NCBI RefSeq assembly: GCF_009720365.1
Contig: NZ_WBZD01000043.1
Location: 62,001 to 126,000, forward strand
Length of the DNA: 64,000 nt
Direction of reading: 5' to 3'
Source of the DNA: Catellatospora paridis
GTDB lineage: Bacteria; Actinomycetota; Actinomycetes; Mycobacteriales; Micromonosporaceae
Part shown: positions 8,645-16,371 of the stretch, piece after piece
Layout: each line of letters starts with the position of its first letter
Position numbering within the stretch: position 1 is the first letter of the stretch
The notes under the pieces: generated by a model
Told to the model about the DNA's origin: nothing
Database searches by the model: none
The model's input: only the letters and a program-made list of their open reading frames with translations
Position numbers and translations under genes: made by a program

Positions 8645-9589
8645 ATGCGTTTCGGTGGACGGCTGACGATACTGATCGCTTCGGTGCTCAGTCTGTTGCT
8701 CCTATCTGGACAAGCCGCTCAAGCCGCTTATTACAACACGTACACCGACATCGCCAGCACGCCCGATACGAGCTGCTGCACGGGGGTACAGGGGTTCGCC
8801 GCCGGAGCCACCTACCTCTACTCGGTCAAGAACCACACCGACTACGACGACGTCTCCGTCATCTACCGTGTCCACAAGACCACCGGCGAGCGGGTGCTGA
8901 TGACCAACGGCACCAATGGCGGGTCGACCAACACCTGGCTCGGGCACGGGAACGACATGACGATCGTCGACATCGACGGTCAGCACCATCTTTTCGTCGT
9001 CACCATGAACAGCAGCGGCGCGCAGCTCGTGAGGCTCCGCTACGAAGGCACCACCTACTACCACTCCGGGTCGTACCAGCTGCGCCTCAACGGGGCCGTA
9101 GCGGCGCCGTCCGGGATAAATCGCGTCTCGGTGACCAGCACCGCGATCACGTTCATGTTCAAGAGCGGGCGGACGATCTACAACGGCAGCCTCCCGCTGC
9201 GCGCCTCCTCCGGCACCATCGACCTGACCAGAGCGTTCGACCTGCAGGTCGACGGTGCCCTGGTCAACGGTGCCACGGTGCCGGACCTGGGGACGTTCGC
9301 CAACCAAGGATTCTTCTACGACGCGGCCAAGAAGGTCCTCTACTACCCGCTGACCAAGGACAACCGCAGCATCGTGCTCGTCTACCGGAACGTGTCGCCG
9401 ACGACGACAGGGACCGCGCCCGCCGCCACTGATCTGTCCTTCCGCATCACATCTTCGGCATACTCGACCAAGTTCGAGATCGAGGGCGTCGGGATCAGCG
9501 ACGGCAAGCTGTACTTCAACACGAACCGGGCGAACTCGAGCGGTGCCCACGACGGGGTCCACGTGTTCAACGGCTACGTCGCGGCCTAG
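8645..9589 (+). CDS. Secreted protein of unknown function, possibly propeller-like
   Basis: A 314-residue exported protein. A strong Shine-Dalgarno (GGGGAGGA, about 8632-8639) precedes the ATG at 8645. Residues 1-28 are a signal peptide ending near 'SGQAAQA'. The mature part is beta-rich, with repeats of the type 'YSVKNHTDYDDVSVIYRVH' and 'GHGNDMTIVDIDGQHHLFVV', and a Cys-Cys pair near the mature N-terminus. The 'GHGNDMTIV...LFVVTM' pattern recalls the helveticin J-like family of propeller-like bacteriocins, but I hold that only as a possibility. The codons are less GC-biased than in flanking genes. It seems to be a single-gene unit ending at a stem-loop. Confidence 0.75.
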   Translation: MRFGGRLTILIASVLSLLLLSGQAAQAAYYNTYTDIASTPDTSCCTGVQGFAAGATYLYSVKNHTDYDDVSVIYRVHKTTGERVLMTNGTNGGSTNTWLGHGNDMTIVDIDGQHHLFVVTMNSSGAQLVRLRYEGTTYYHSGSYQLRLNGAVAAPSGINRVSVTSTAITFMFKSGRTIYNGSLPLRASSGTIDLTRAFDLQVDGALVNGATVPDLGTFANQGFFYDAAKKVLYYPLTKDNRSIVLVYRNVSPTTTGTAPAATDLSFRITSSAYSTKFEIEGVGISDGKLYFNTNRANSSGAHDGVHVFNGYVAA

Positions 9590-9607
9590 GCGTACGACCC
9601 CGCTCAC

Positions 9608-9650
9608 CGGAGCAGCCGTCGGCTATGGACCACAACCGGCGGCTGCTCCG
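9608..9650 (+). terminator. Stem-loop after the secreted-protein gene
   Basis: Perfect 11-bp inverted repeat, CGGAGCAGCCG at 9608-9618 and CGGCTGCTCCG at 9640-9650, with a 21-base loop. It starts 19 bases after the stop codon and has no T-tract, as is common in high-GC actinomycetes. Confidence 0.5.
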
Positions 9651-9831
9651 CGAGACGAATTCCGGCTGACCCTGGTGCGCCCCGGTTCCGTGGCGAAATG
9701 CCGGTGACGTCGATCAGAGCGTCGCGGCCAACCGAGCTGTGAGTCTCCTCTATCGGGTGATACGCGGGTGTTTCGGCCGACTGCGGCTATTGCATCGTGA
9801 ATACTGCCGAAGTCGCCAGTGGGAGAACCTG

Positions 9832-10734
9832 ATGCCTTCAAGAGATCGCCGCGCCCGTCGCCGAGGTTCCATCAGGACCTGGCTTCGCCGGCACCGCACA
9901 GCTGTGGTCTCCACGTCCTCGGCGATCATGCTGCTTGTCATCGGGGCGATCGTCGCCCCGATCGCAGACCGCCTGGTCGAAGCGACCTGGCCGGCGCCCA
10001 CGCCCACACCCTCCACCGAGGCCAAGCTGGTGACCATCGCCCAGTGGCCGCCGGAGGATCCCTATCTGTGCGATCACACGATCGCCGTCGCCGGGGCCGG
10101 CCCGAACCTGCCTGACACGCTCACCCCAGCTGAGGTCGAGGACGTCAGAAACATGGCGCTTCGGCAGCTCGATGCCGTCGTCTGGTATCACGGCGTGCTC
10201 AACATGACGCTTACCGGCGTCAACAGCGAACCGCTGCTGATTCTCGGCGTTGAGCCCGAAGTGTTCACCCGTCGTGACGTCGTTCCTGCCTGGGGCCTGG
10301 AGGCGGAACCCGGCTGCGGCGGACCGTCCCAGGTCCGCAATCTGCAGGCGGTGCTCGACCGAGGCTCGGTCACCGACCTCGGCGTCGTCGACGGCGGCAT
10401 GGACAACCCGCAGGCCAAAGCAGCCCCGTTCGGACGCACGTTCACGGTGTCGCGTGGGGACGCCGCCGACATCAAGCTCGACGTCTACGCCTGCGAGGGA
10501 CTCTACGAGTTCGGCGTCCGGATCAGCTATCTCGATGCCGACCGCGAACTCACCACCTGGGTCGGCACCCCCGACAAACCGCTGCGCCTGTTCGGCGGCT
10601 GGAATGGCGTACGCCGATTCCACAGCCAGTTCGGCGGTCCCGTCCTGCCCGGCGCGCTCCCCGGCGCCCCGGGCAGCCCGCTGCCTTCGGGACCTCCCGA
10701 TGCCGCCGCACAGGCCTGCGCGAAGAACCACTGA
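9832..10734 (+). CDS. Membrane-anchored hypothetical protein
   Basis: A 300-residue protein. A strongly basic N-terminus (RDRRARRRGS...RTWLRRHR) is followed by one transmembrane helix at residues 28-46 ('VVSTSSAIMLLVIGAIVA') and a Pro/Thr-rich linker, so the rest probably lies outside the membrane. The extracellular part has four cysteines and no motif I recognise; the tail is Pro/Gly/Ala-rich. The ATG at 9832 has GGGAGA six bases upstream and puts the helix near the N-terminus. Neighbours give no clue to function. Confidence 0.7.
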   Translation: MPSRDRRARRRGSIRTWLRRHRTAVVSTSSAIMLLVIGAIVAPIADRLVEATWPAPTPTPSTEAKLVTIAQWPPEDPYLCDHTIAVAGAGPNLPDTLTPAEVEDVRNMALRQLDAVVWYHGVLNMTLTGVNSEPLLILGVEPEVFTRRDVVPAWGLEAEPGCGGPSQVRNLQAVLDRGSVTDLGVVDGGMDNPQAKAAPFGRTFTVSRGDAADIKLDVYACEGLYEFGVRISYLDADRELTTWVGTPDKPLRLFGGWNGVRRFHSQFGGPVLPGALPGAPGSPLPSGPPDAAAQACAKNH

Positions 10735-10814
10735 CCTGCGACTGTGCGCGTACGCGATCGGGGTTGCGCGTCGACACGTCGGGCTACCGCGTTTCACGAA
10801 CAGGTCAGGATGGA

Positions 10815-11222
10815 TCACCCCTGCTGGAGGATCCGGACCGGGTTGCCGAACGGGTCGCGGATGCCCATGTCGGTGCCGTAGAAGTGGTCGATGGGCTCCT
10901 GGGTGAAGTCGTTGAAGCCGCCCGCTTTGAGGTTCTCGTACAGTCCCCGCACGTCGTCGGCGAGCAGGACGAGGCCGGTCAGGGCGCCCTTGGTGATCAG
11001 CTCGCGGAGCTGCTCGGTCGTCGCTTCGTCGTGCAGCGGCGCACCTGGCCGCTCCAGGGCGATCTCGGTGCCGTCGGCGCCGGGGACGCGGACTGTCAGC
11101 CAGCGGTATGAGCCCTGCTTGACGTCGTTGCCCTTCTCGAGCCCGAGTTTGTTCACGTAGAAGTCCAGCGCCTCGTCCTGATCGAGGACGTAGATCGACG
11201 CGACGTTCAGCTTCGTGATCAT
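10815..11222 (-). CDS. VOC-superfamily (glyoxalase-fold) protein
   Basis: A 135-residue single-domain VOC protein. The beta-alpha-beta-beta-beta repeats are visible: 'SIYVLDQDEALDFYVNKLG' in the first half and 'DDVRGLYENLKAGGF...IRDPFGNPVRIL' in the second. The terminal 'DPFGN' is the typical end signature. VOC proteins are metal-dependent isomerases, dioxygenases or binding proteins; the reaction here is unknown. The ATG at 11222 is preferred because GAGGAGAA lies about seven bases upstream. The gene follows the AraC regulator on the same strand with a 67-bp gap, a frequent actinobacterial pairing that suggests joint transcription. Confidence 0.88.
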   Translation of the reverse strand: MITKLNVASIYVLDQDEALDFYVNKLGLEKGNDVKQGSYRWLTVRVPGADGTEIALERPGAPLHDEATTEQLRELITKGALTGLVLLADDVRGLYENLKAGGFNDFTQEPIDHFYGTDMGIRDPFGNPVRILQQG

Positions 11223-11289
11223 CTCTGGTTCTCCTCGGTGCACGGTGATCGACGTATCGCCAGGCTAGGCGAATCCTCTCGACCTCGGC

Positions 11290-11709
11290 TTATCCAGAAC
11301 TGCTCGATCGGGTCGCGGCCGCCCGTGGTCGGGTGTTGGCCATGAGGGCGCAGTGGGGCACGCCCACGGGTCGGTGTCCGCTGCGGTATCCCGACGGCGT
11401 CTGCCCGACGATCTCCCGGAACGTCCGACTGAAGGTCCCGAGGCTGGAAAAGCCGACGTCGAAGCAGACGTCGGTGACGCTGCGGCCGGTCTCCCGCAGC
11501 AGGAACATCGAGCGCTCCACCCGTCGCCGCTGGAGATAGCGATGCGGCGTCTCGCCGAACACGCCGCGGAAGCGGCGGCTGAAGTGCGCCGGAGAGAGGT
11601 GGGCAACCGCCGCGACGGCACGGACGTCGAGCGGCTGGGCGTAGGCGCGGTCCATCGCATCGCGGGCGCGGAGCAGACGCCGGTTCAGTTCCTCGACCTC
11701 TCGGCTCAC
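11290..11709 (-). CDS. AraC-family transcriptional regulator (DNA-binding domain only)
   Basis: A 139-residue protein made up almost entirely of the AraC/XylS double helix-turn-helix. The first HTH is 'VAAVAHLSPAHFSRRFRGVF', the second is 'TDVCFDVGFSSLGTFSRTF', and the family signature ends with 'EIVGQTPSGYR' (about residue 108). There is no separate ligand-binding domain. Such short AraC proteins are often encoded beside a VOC gene, as here, and the VOC protein may bind the effector or be the target. It starts at GTG 11709. Confidence 0.9.
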   Translation of the reverse strand: MSREVEELNRRLLRARDAMDRAYAQPLDVRAVAAVAHLSPAHFSRRFRGVFGETPHRYLQRRRVERSMFLLRETGRSVTDVCFDVGFSSLGTFSRTFREIVGQTPSGYRSGHRPVGVPHCALMANTRPRAAATRSSSSG

Positions 11710-11930
11710 GCCGCAATGCTATGCGGGTGGGAGCGCTGCCGTTCGGCGCGCGGGCAGGCACCGCTGGGCGCGTGTGGTCGACCGCTCGGCGCGCACGCCG
11801 CGCATGTCCGCTTCGGCCCGTTCACAGATCCACGCGCCGGTCCCTAGCCTGCGGGCAACCGCACTGTGACCCGTTGCACACACGTCGACGTGCCACGTTG
11901 CACCCTCTCCCCAACCGAGGCTGGTGATAT

Positions 11931-12287
11931 ATGAGCACCGACGCTCCGGACCGCTACGAGCGCATCGCGGAAAGCCCCGAGTTCGCCGGGCTGCGCCGCT
12001 CGCTGCGGCGCTTCGTGTTCCCGATGACGATCGCGTTCTTCAGCTGGTACGCCCTGTACGTGATCCTGTCGGCGTACGCGCGCGACTTCATGGGCACGAT
12101 CCTGTTCGGCAACATCAATGTGGCGCTGGTCTTCGGGCTGCTGCAGTTCGTGACGACGTTCCTGATCGCCTGGCTGTACGCCCGCTACGCCGACCGCAAA
12201 CTCGACCCCGTGGCCGAGGACCTCAACGCCCGCATCCAGGCCGGCGAGTTCGACGCCGACCCGCAGCCTGAGGAGGTCAAGGCATGA
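11931..12287 (+). CDS. DUF485 small membrane subunit of acetate symporter
   Basis: A 118-residue DUF485 protein (YjcH-like). Two transmembrane helices are clear: 'FVFPMTIAFFSWYALYVIL' and 'VALVFGLLQFVTTFLIAWLY'. The conserved family pattern is present: 'SPEFAGLRRSLRRFVFP' before the first helix and 'YARYADRKLDP' after the second. DUF485 genes sit directly before actP and are thought to help assembly or activity of the permease. The ATG of actP overlaps its stop (ATGA at 12284-12287), which indicates translational coupling and near 1:1 synthesis. Confidence 0.92.
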   Translation: MSTDAPDRYERIAESPEFAGLRRSLRRFVFPMTIAFFSWYALYVILSAYARDFMGTILFGNINVALVFGLLQFVTTFLIAWLYARYADRKLDPVAEDLNARIQAGEFDADPQPEEVKA

Positions 12288-13927
12288 GCGCCCGTACCCT
12301 GACCATCGTCCTGTTCGTGGTCTTCGTGTTGATCACGCTGGCCATCACGATCTGGGCCAGCCGGCAGACGAAGACGGCGACGGACTTCTACGCCGGCGGC
12401 CGGTCGTTCTCCGGGTTCTCCAACGGCCTGGCGATCGGCGGCGACTACATGTCGGCGGCGAGCTTCCTCGGCATCGCCGGCATAATCGCGCTGTCGGGCT
12501 ACGACGGCTTCCTCTACTCGATCGGCTTCCTGGTCGCCTGGCTGGTGGCCCTGCTGCTGGTCGCGGAGCTGCTGCGCAACTCGGGCAAGTACACGATGGC
12601 CGACGTGCTGGCGTTCCGGATGCGCCAGACGCCGGTGCGCGTGGCCGCCTCGATCTCCACCATCGTGGTGTCGATCTTCTACCTGCTGGCGCAGATGGTC
12701 GGCGCGGGCGCGCTGGTGGCGCTGCTGCTGGGCATCAAGCCCGGGGCGCACTTCCTGGGCATGGACGCCGACACCGCGAAGATCGCCACGATCATCTTCA
12801 TCGGCATTCTCATGATCGTGTACGTGACCGTCGGCGGCATGAAGGGCACCACGTACGTCCAGATCGTGAAGGCGTTCCTGCTGATGGTCGGCGCCGCCCT
12901 GATGACGGTGCTGGTCCTGGCGGCGTTCAAGTTCGACCTGTCCGGGCTGCTCGGCGAGGCCGCGGCGAAGTCCGGCAAGGGCGCGGCGTTCCTGGAACCC
13001 GGCCTGCGCTACGGCAAGGAAGTGGCCGGGGACGCGGCGCAGACCTTCTACAACAAGATGGACCTGCTGTCGCTCGGCATCGCACTGGTGCTCGGCACGG
13101 CCGGCCTGCCGCACATCCTGATCCGCTTCTACACGGTGCCCAACTCCAAGGCCGCGCGTAAGAGCGTGCTGTGGGCGATCGGCATCATCGGCACCTTCTA
13201 CCTGATGACCCTCGCGCTCGGCTTCGGCGCGGCGGCACTGGTCGGCGGCGAGGCCATCACCGCCCAGGACAAGGGCGGCAACACCGCAGCCCCGCAGCTG
13301 GCCCAGGTGCTCGGGGAACGCTTCCTCGGCGGCACCACCGGCGGCGCGGCGATGCTGGCGATCATCGCGGCGGTCGCGTTCGCCACCATCCTCGCCGTCG
13401 TCGCCGGTCTGACACTGGCCTCGTCCAGCTCGCTGGCGCACGACATCTACGCCAGCGTCATCCGCAAGGGACAGGTCAGCGAGGGCGGCGAGGTGCGGGT
13501 GGCCCGCATCTCGGCGTTCGCCATCGGCGCGGTCGCGATCGTGCTGGCCATCTACGCGCAGAGCCTCAACGTGGCGTTCCTCGTCGCGCTGGCCTTCGCG
13601 GTGGCGGCCTCGGGCAACCTGCCCGCGATCCTGTACTCCCTGTTCTGGAAGCGGTTCACCACCGCGGGCGCGACCGCGGCCATCTACGGCGGTCTGATCA
13701 CCGCCGTGGTGCTGGTGTTCTTCTCGCCGGTCGTGTCCGGCAGCCCGACCGCGATGTTCCCGAACTCGGACTGGCAGTGGTTCCCGCTGTCGAACCCGGG
13801 CATCATCTCGATCCCGGTCGGCTTCCTCTGCGGCTGGCTGGGCACCGTCCTGTCCCGCGAGCCCGCGGACCCGCAGAAGTACGCCGAGCTCGAGGTGCGT
13901 TCGCTGACCGGCGTCGGCGCGCACTGA
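12284..13927 (+). CDS. actP: Cation/acetate symporter ActP
   Basis: A 547-residue member of the sodium:solute symporter family with about 13 transmembrane segments. The diagnostic core is 'FSGFSNGLAIGGDYMSAASF' near residue 45, with 'GGMKGTTYVQIVKAF' and 'GTAGLPHILIRFYTVPN' further on. Length and motifs match ActP, which takes up acetate and related short monocarboxylates using a sodium or proton gradient. It is translationally coupled to the DUF485 gene and followed by a strong stem-loop terminator. A 221-bp gap separates this pair from the divergent AraC gene and should hold its promoter, although I see no convincing -10/-35 pair there. Confidence 0.92.
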   Translation: MSARTLTIVLFVVFVLITLAITIWASRQTKTATDFYAGGRSFSGFSNGLAIGGDYMSAASFLGIAGIIALSGYDGFLYSIGFLVAWLVALLLVAELLRNSGKYTMADVLAFRMRQTPVRVAASISTIVVSIFYLLAQMVGAGALVALLLGIKPGAHFLGMDADTAKIATIIFIGILMIVYVTVGGMKGTTYVQIVKAFLLMVGAALMTVLVLAAFKFDLSGLLGEAAAKSGKGAAFLEPGLRYGKEVAGDAAQTFYNKMDLLSLGIALVLGTAGLPHILIRFYTVPNSKAARKSVLWAIGIIGTFYLMTLALGFGAAALVGGEAITAQDKGGNTAAPQLAQVLGERFLGGTTGGAAMLAIIAAVAFATILAVVAGLTLASSSSLAHDIYASVIRKGQVSEGGEVRVARISAFAIGAVAIVLAIYAQSLNVAFLVALAFAVAASGNLPAILYSLFWKRFTTAGATAAIYGGLITAVVLVFFSPVVSGSPTAMFPNSDWQWFPLSNPGIISIPVGFLCGWLGTVLSREPADPQKYAELEVRSLTGVGAH

Positions 13928-13943
13928 CCCCCGGCACAGCACG

Positions 13944-13973
13944 AGGGGCGCCCCGGTCGGGGCGCCCCTTTCT
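13944..13973. terminator. Bidirectional intrinsic terminator between actP and the CBS gene
   Basis: A perfect 11-bp stem, AGGGGCGCCCC (13944-13954) and GGGGCGCCCCT (13959-13969), with a GGTC loop, followed by a short T run. It lies between two converging genes and could serve both. Confidence 0.9.
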
Positions 13974-13980
13974 CGTATGC

Positions 13981-14412
13981 TCAGCCGCGCGTCGGCGGCG
14001 CCGCGGTGATGGTGGAGACGAAGTGCGCCAGCTTCTCGTTCGACAGGTGCTGGGCCAGGTCCGCCTCGCTGATCATGCCGATGATCTGGTGGTCCTCGAT
14101 CACCGGCACCCGGCGGATCTTGTGCTGCTCCATGGTCTTGAGGATCTCGTCCTCGTCGGCCTTGGCATCGACCCAGATCGGCGTGCCCTTGGCCATCTCG
14201 ATGCAGGTCATCGTGTTGGGGTCGCCGCCCGACGCGATGCACTTGATGACGATGTCACGGTCGGTGATGATGCCCCGGAGCTTGTCGTCGCTGCCGCAGA
14301 TCGGCAGCGAGCCGACGCCCATGTCACGCATCAGCTGGGCGGCGCGGGCCAGTGTCTCGTTCTCGGGCACGCATTGCGCGCCCAGGTGCATGATCTGCTT
14401 AGCCGTGGTCAT
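13981..14412 (-). CDS. Hrp1-like protein with paired CBS domains
   Basis: A 143-residue protein made of two CBS domains. Conserved pieces include 'MTTAKQIMHLGAQCVPENET' at the N-terminus, 'LPICGSDDKLRGIITDRDIV' closing the first CBS motif, and 'IRRVPVIEDHQIIGMISEAD' closing the second. Length and wording are close to mycobacterial hypoxic response protein 1. CBS pairs bind adenine nucleotides and act as energy or redox sensors; Hrp1 itself is induced by hypoxia and its partner is unknown. The ATG at 14412 has a GGGGGG-type ribosome site upstream. It converges on actP across a shared terminator. Confidence 0.88.
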   Translation of the reverse strand: MTTAKQIMHLGAQCVPENETLARAAQLMRDMGVGSLPICGSDDKLRGIITDRDIVIKCIASGGDPNTMTCIEMAKGTPIWVDAKADEDEILKTMEQHKIRRVPVIEDHQIIGMISEADLAQHLSNEKLAHFVSTITAAPPTRG

Positions 14413-14475
14413 GATTACCCCCCTGTAGCCAGTCCCCTGGGGTCATCCTGCGCTTCCAGCCTACGGCGGCGCGGC

Positions 14476-15108
14476 TTAATCGACGGACATGATCGCCGGG
14501 TGGCGGGCGTCGTCGACCTTCGCCACCAGGTCGGCGAAGGTCTGCGGAGCCACCTCGGCGGCGTAGCGGGCATACGCGGGCAGGGTCCAGGCCAGCTCGG
14601 GCGGGGTGTGCCGGGCCAGCGCCGCCGGCGACATCACCAGGTGCGCGGCCAGCTCGAACGGCAGCCCCGAGCCGAGCAGCAGGTCCCCGCTGACCAGCAG
14701 GACCGCGCCCGGCGGCAGGGTGAGGTAACCGGCCCGGGTCGCCCGGTCGCGCACCGGATCCCACAGCGTCGGCAGCACCCGGCCGGTGCCGCCCGGCCCG
14801 AGCGGGTCGAGCACCTCCCGCCGCAGCCCGGCCTCGTCGAACCAGCCCTCGTAGTAGGCGTAGGGATCGGTGCGGCCGAACTCGAACCGCACCGACCTCG
14901 GGCGCAGGAAGTCGACGGTGCGCACGTGCAGCACCTCGTGCCCGAGCGCGCGCAGCGGGTCGACCAGCGCCTCGGCCAGCCGGTCCGGCCCGGCCGCGGG
15001 CGCGCCGTCCACCGCCACCCGGGTCCACCCGTCCGGCTCGGCGATCTTGGCGATCCGCTCGACCAGCTCGCTCACCAGGCCCTCTGGCGTCACCGACCGC
15101 ACACGCAT
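14476..15108 (-). CDS. Uridine-kinase-like protein with degenerate P-loop
   Basis: A 210-residue protein with the layout of the actinobacterial uridine-kinase-like family: an N-terminal helix, a strand ending in 'VAVDGAPAAGPDRLAEAL' where the Walker A loop should be, then 'VDFLRPRSVRFEFGRTDP' and 'YYEGWFDEAGLRREVLDPL', which resemble the nucleoside-binding region. The usual GxxGSGKS/T is replaced by GAPAAGPDR, so the Lys and Ser that hold ATP phosphates are missing. It may be a non-catalytic relative or bind a different ligand. The ATG at 15108 lies 48 bp from the divergent Nudix-fusion gene. Confidence 0.7.
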   Translation of the reverse strand: MRVRSVTPEGLVSELVERIAKIAEPDGWTRVAVDGAPAAGPDRLAEALVDPLRALGHEVLHVRTVDFLRPRSVRFEFGRTDPYAYYEGWFDEAGLRREVLDPLGPGGTGRVLPTLWDPVRDRATRAGYLTLPPGAVLLVSGDLLLGSGLPFELAAHLVMSPAALARHTPPELAWTLPAYARYAAEVAPQTFADLVAKVDDARHPAIMSVD

Positions 15109-15156
15109 CCGACTACCCTACCGACGGCCACTGTGGAGCATGGGACGATCACCGGC

Positions 15157-16326
15157 ATGGAGATCGCGCGCGAGGTCGCCCCCGTGTACGCAGGAGAATC
15201 GCCCCCGGACTCCTGGGCGGCGGCGCTGTTCCTGGCCGGGCCGACCCCGCGCTCGCCCGACGTGGCGTCCTGGCGTCCGGAGGCCCTGGACCTGCTGGAA
15301 GAGCAGTGGAAGGGCCCGGGGCGGCTGGTGGTGTTCGTGCCGGAGCGGCCCGAGGGCGGTATGCCGCACGGCTGGCTGCGCCAGGTGCAATGGGAGGACG
15401 CCTGCCTGCACCTGTCCGACACGGTGCTGTTCTGGGTGCCCCGCGACCTGGCCACGCTGCCCGGCTTCACCACGAACGTCGAGTGGGGCCGCTGGGAGTC
15501 CAGCGGCCGGGTGGTGCTCGGCGCGCCGCCCGACGCCCCCGGCCTGCGCTACCTGTCCCACTACGCGCAGCTGCACGGCGCGCCCGTCGCCGACACCCTC
15601 GCCGACACGCTGGCCGCGGCGCTGACGCTGCTGGGCGGCGGATCCCGGCGCGCGGGCGCGCACCGCGAGCTGCCCCTGGCCCTGTGGCACGACCAGGGCG
15701 TGCGGACCTGGCTGGGCGCGCAGGAGGCGGCCGGCAACCGGCTGCGCTCGGCCCGGGTCGCCTGGACCTGGCCGGGCGCGGACGGGCGGCCGTTCTGGTG
15801 GGCGGCGCACGTCGGCGTCGAGGTCGCCGCGGAGGACCGGGTCAAGGACAACGAGGTGGTGCTCGGCCGGCCGGACGTCAGCGCGGTCGTCGCCTACCTG
15901 CCCGGGGACACCCTGGCGCAGACCCGGATCGTGCTGGTGCGCGAGTTCCGCTCCAGCGCGGTCACCACCGACGGGTACGTGCACGAGCTGCCGGGCGGGT
16001 CGCAGCCGGGCGCGGCTGACCCGCGTCAGGTCGCGTTGGCGGAGCTGGCCGAGGAGACGGGCCTCCGGGTGGACGCGGCGCGGCTGCGCGCCCATGGCGT
16101 ACGCCAGCCCGCGGCGACGGTGTCCGCGCACCGGGTGCACCTGTTCAGCCTGGAGCTGACCGAGACGGAGCTGGCCGCGTTGGAGTCCGGACCGCAGCAG
16201 CACGGCGTCACCGCGGACGGCGAGCACACGGCCCTGGAGTTCACCACCTACGGGCGGCTGCTCGCCGACCCGGACGTCGACTGGACCACGGTCGGCCTGG
16301 TCACCGCAGCCCTGTCAGACCGCTGA
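15157..16326 (+). CDS. Deoxyribosyltransferase-like domain fused to Nudix domain
   Basis: A 389-residue two-domain protein. Residues 1-155 resemble the nucleoside 2-deoxyribosyltransferase-like fold: 'AALFLAGPTPRSPDVASWR' near residue 20, 'QWEDACLHLSDTVLFWVPRD' and 'FTTNVEWGRW' carry the expected glycine-rich start and catalytic-glutamate region. Residues 225-389 are a Nudix domain, with 'ELPGG' and then 'LAEETGL'. The Nudix box is incomplete: the first Glu and the Arg before the EExG motif are Ala, although the EE metal ligands remain. The combination suggests processing of a nucleotide or nucleoside, perhaps a damaged one. A 48-bp gap separates it from the divergent kinase-like gene, and the two may share a promoter region. 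Confidence 0.75.
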   Translation: MEIAREVAPVYAGESPPDSWAAALFLAGPTPRSPDVASWRPEALDLLEEQWKGPGRLVVFVPERPEGGMPHGWLRQVQWEDACLHLSDTVLFWVPRDLATLPGFTTNVEWGRWESSGRVVLGAPPDAPGLRYLSHYAQLHGAPVADTLADTLAAALTLLGGGSRRAGAHRELPLALWHDQGVRTWLGAQEAAGNRLRSARVAWTWPGADGRPFWWAAHVGVEVAAEDRVKDNEVVLGRPDVSAVVAYLPGDTLAQTRIVLVREFRSSAVTTDGYVHELPGGSQPGAADPRQVALAELAEETGLRVDAARLRAHGVRQPAATVSAHRVHLFSLELTETELAALESGPQQHGVTADGEHTALEFTTYGRLLADPDVDWTTVGLVTAALSDR

Positions 16327-16336
16327 CCGGACCGGG

Positions 16337-16361
16337 CCGGCCGCAGTCAGGGCGCGGCCGG
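16337..16361. terminator. Weak stem-loop between converging genes
   Basis: An 8-bp perfect inverted repeat, CCGGCCGC (16337-16344) and GCGGCCGG (16354-16361), with a 9-base loop. It lies in the 45-bp gap between the Nudix-fusion and inositol-phosphatase genes. There is no T-tract. Confidence 0.4.
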
Positions 16362-16371
16362 GTTCAGCAGG

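Noticed and set aside
12185-14242. A very long open frame on the minus strand opposite actP
   Set aside because: Its translation is Arg/His/Gln/Gly-rich without motifs and it mirrors a well-supported actP gene. Such antisense frames are expected in high-GC DNA.
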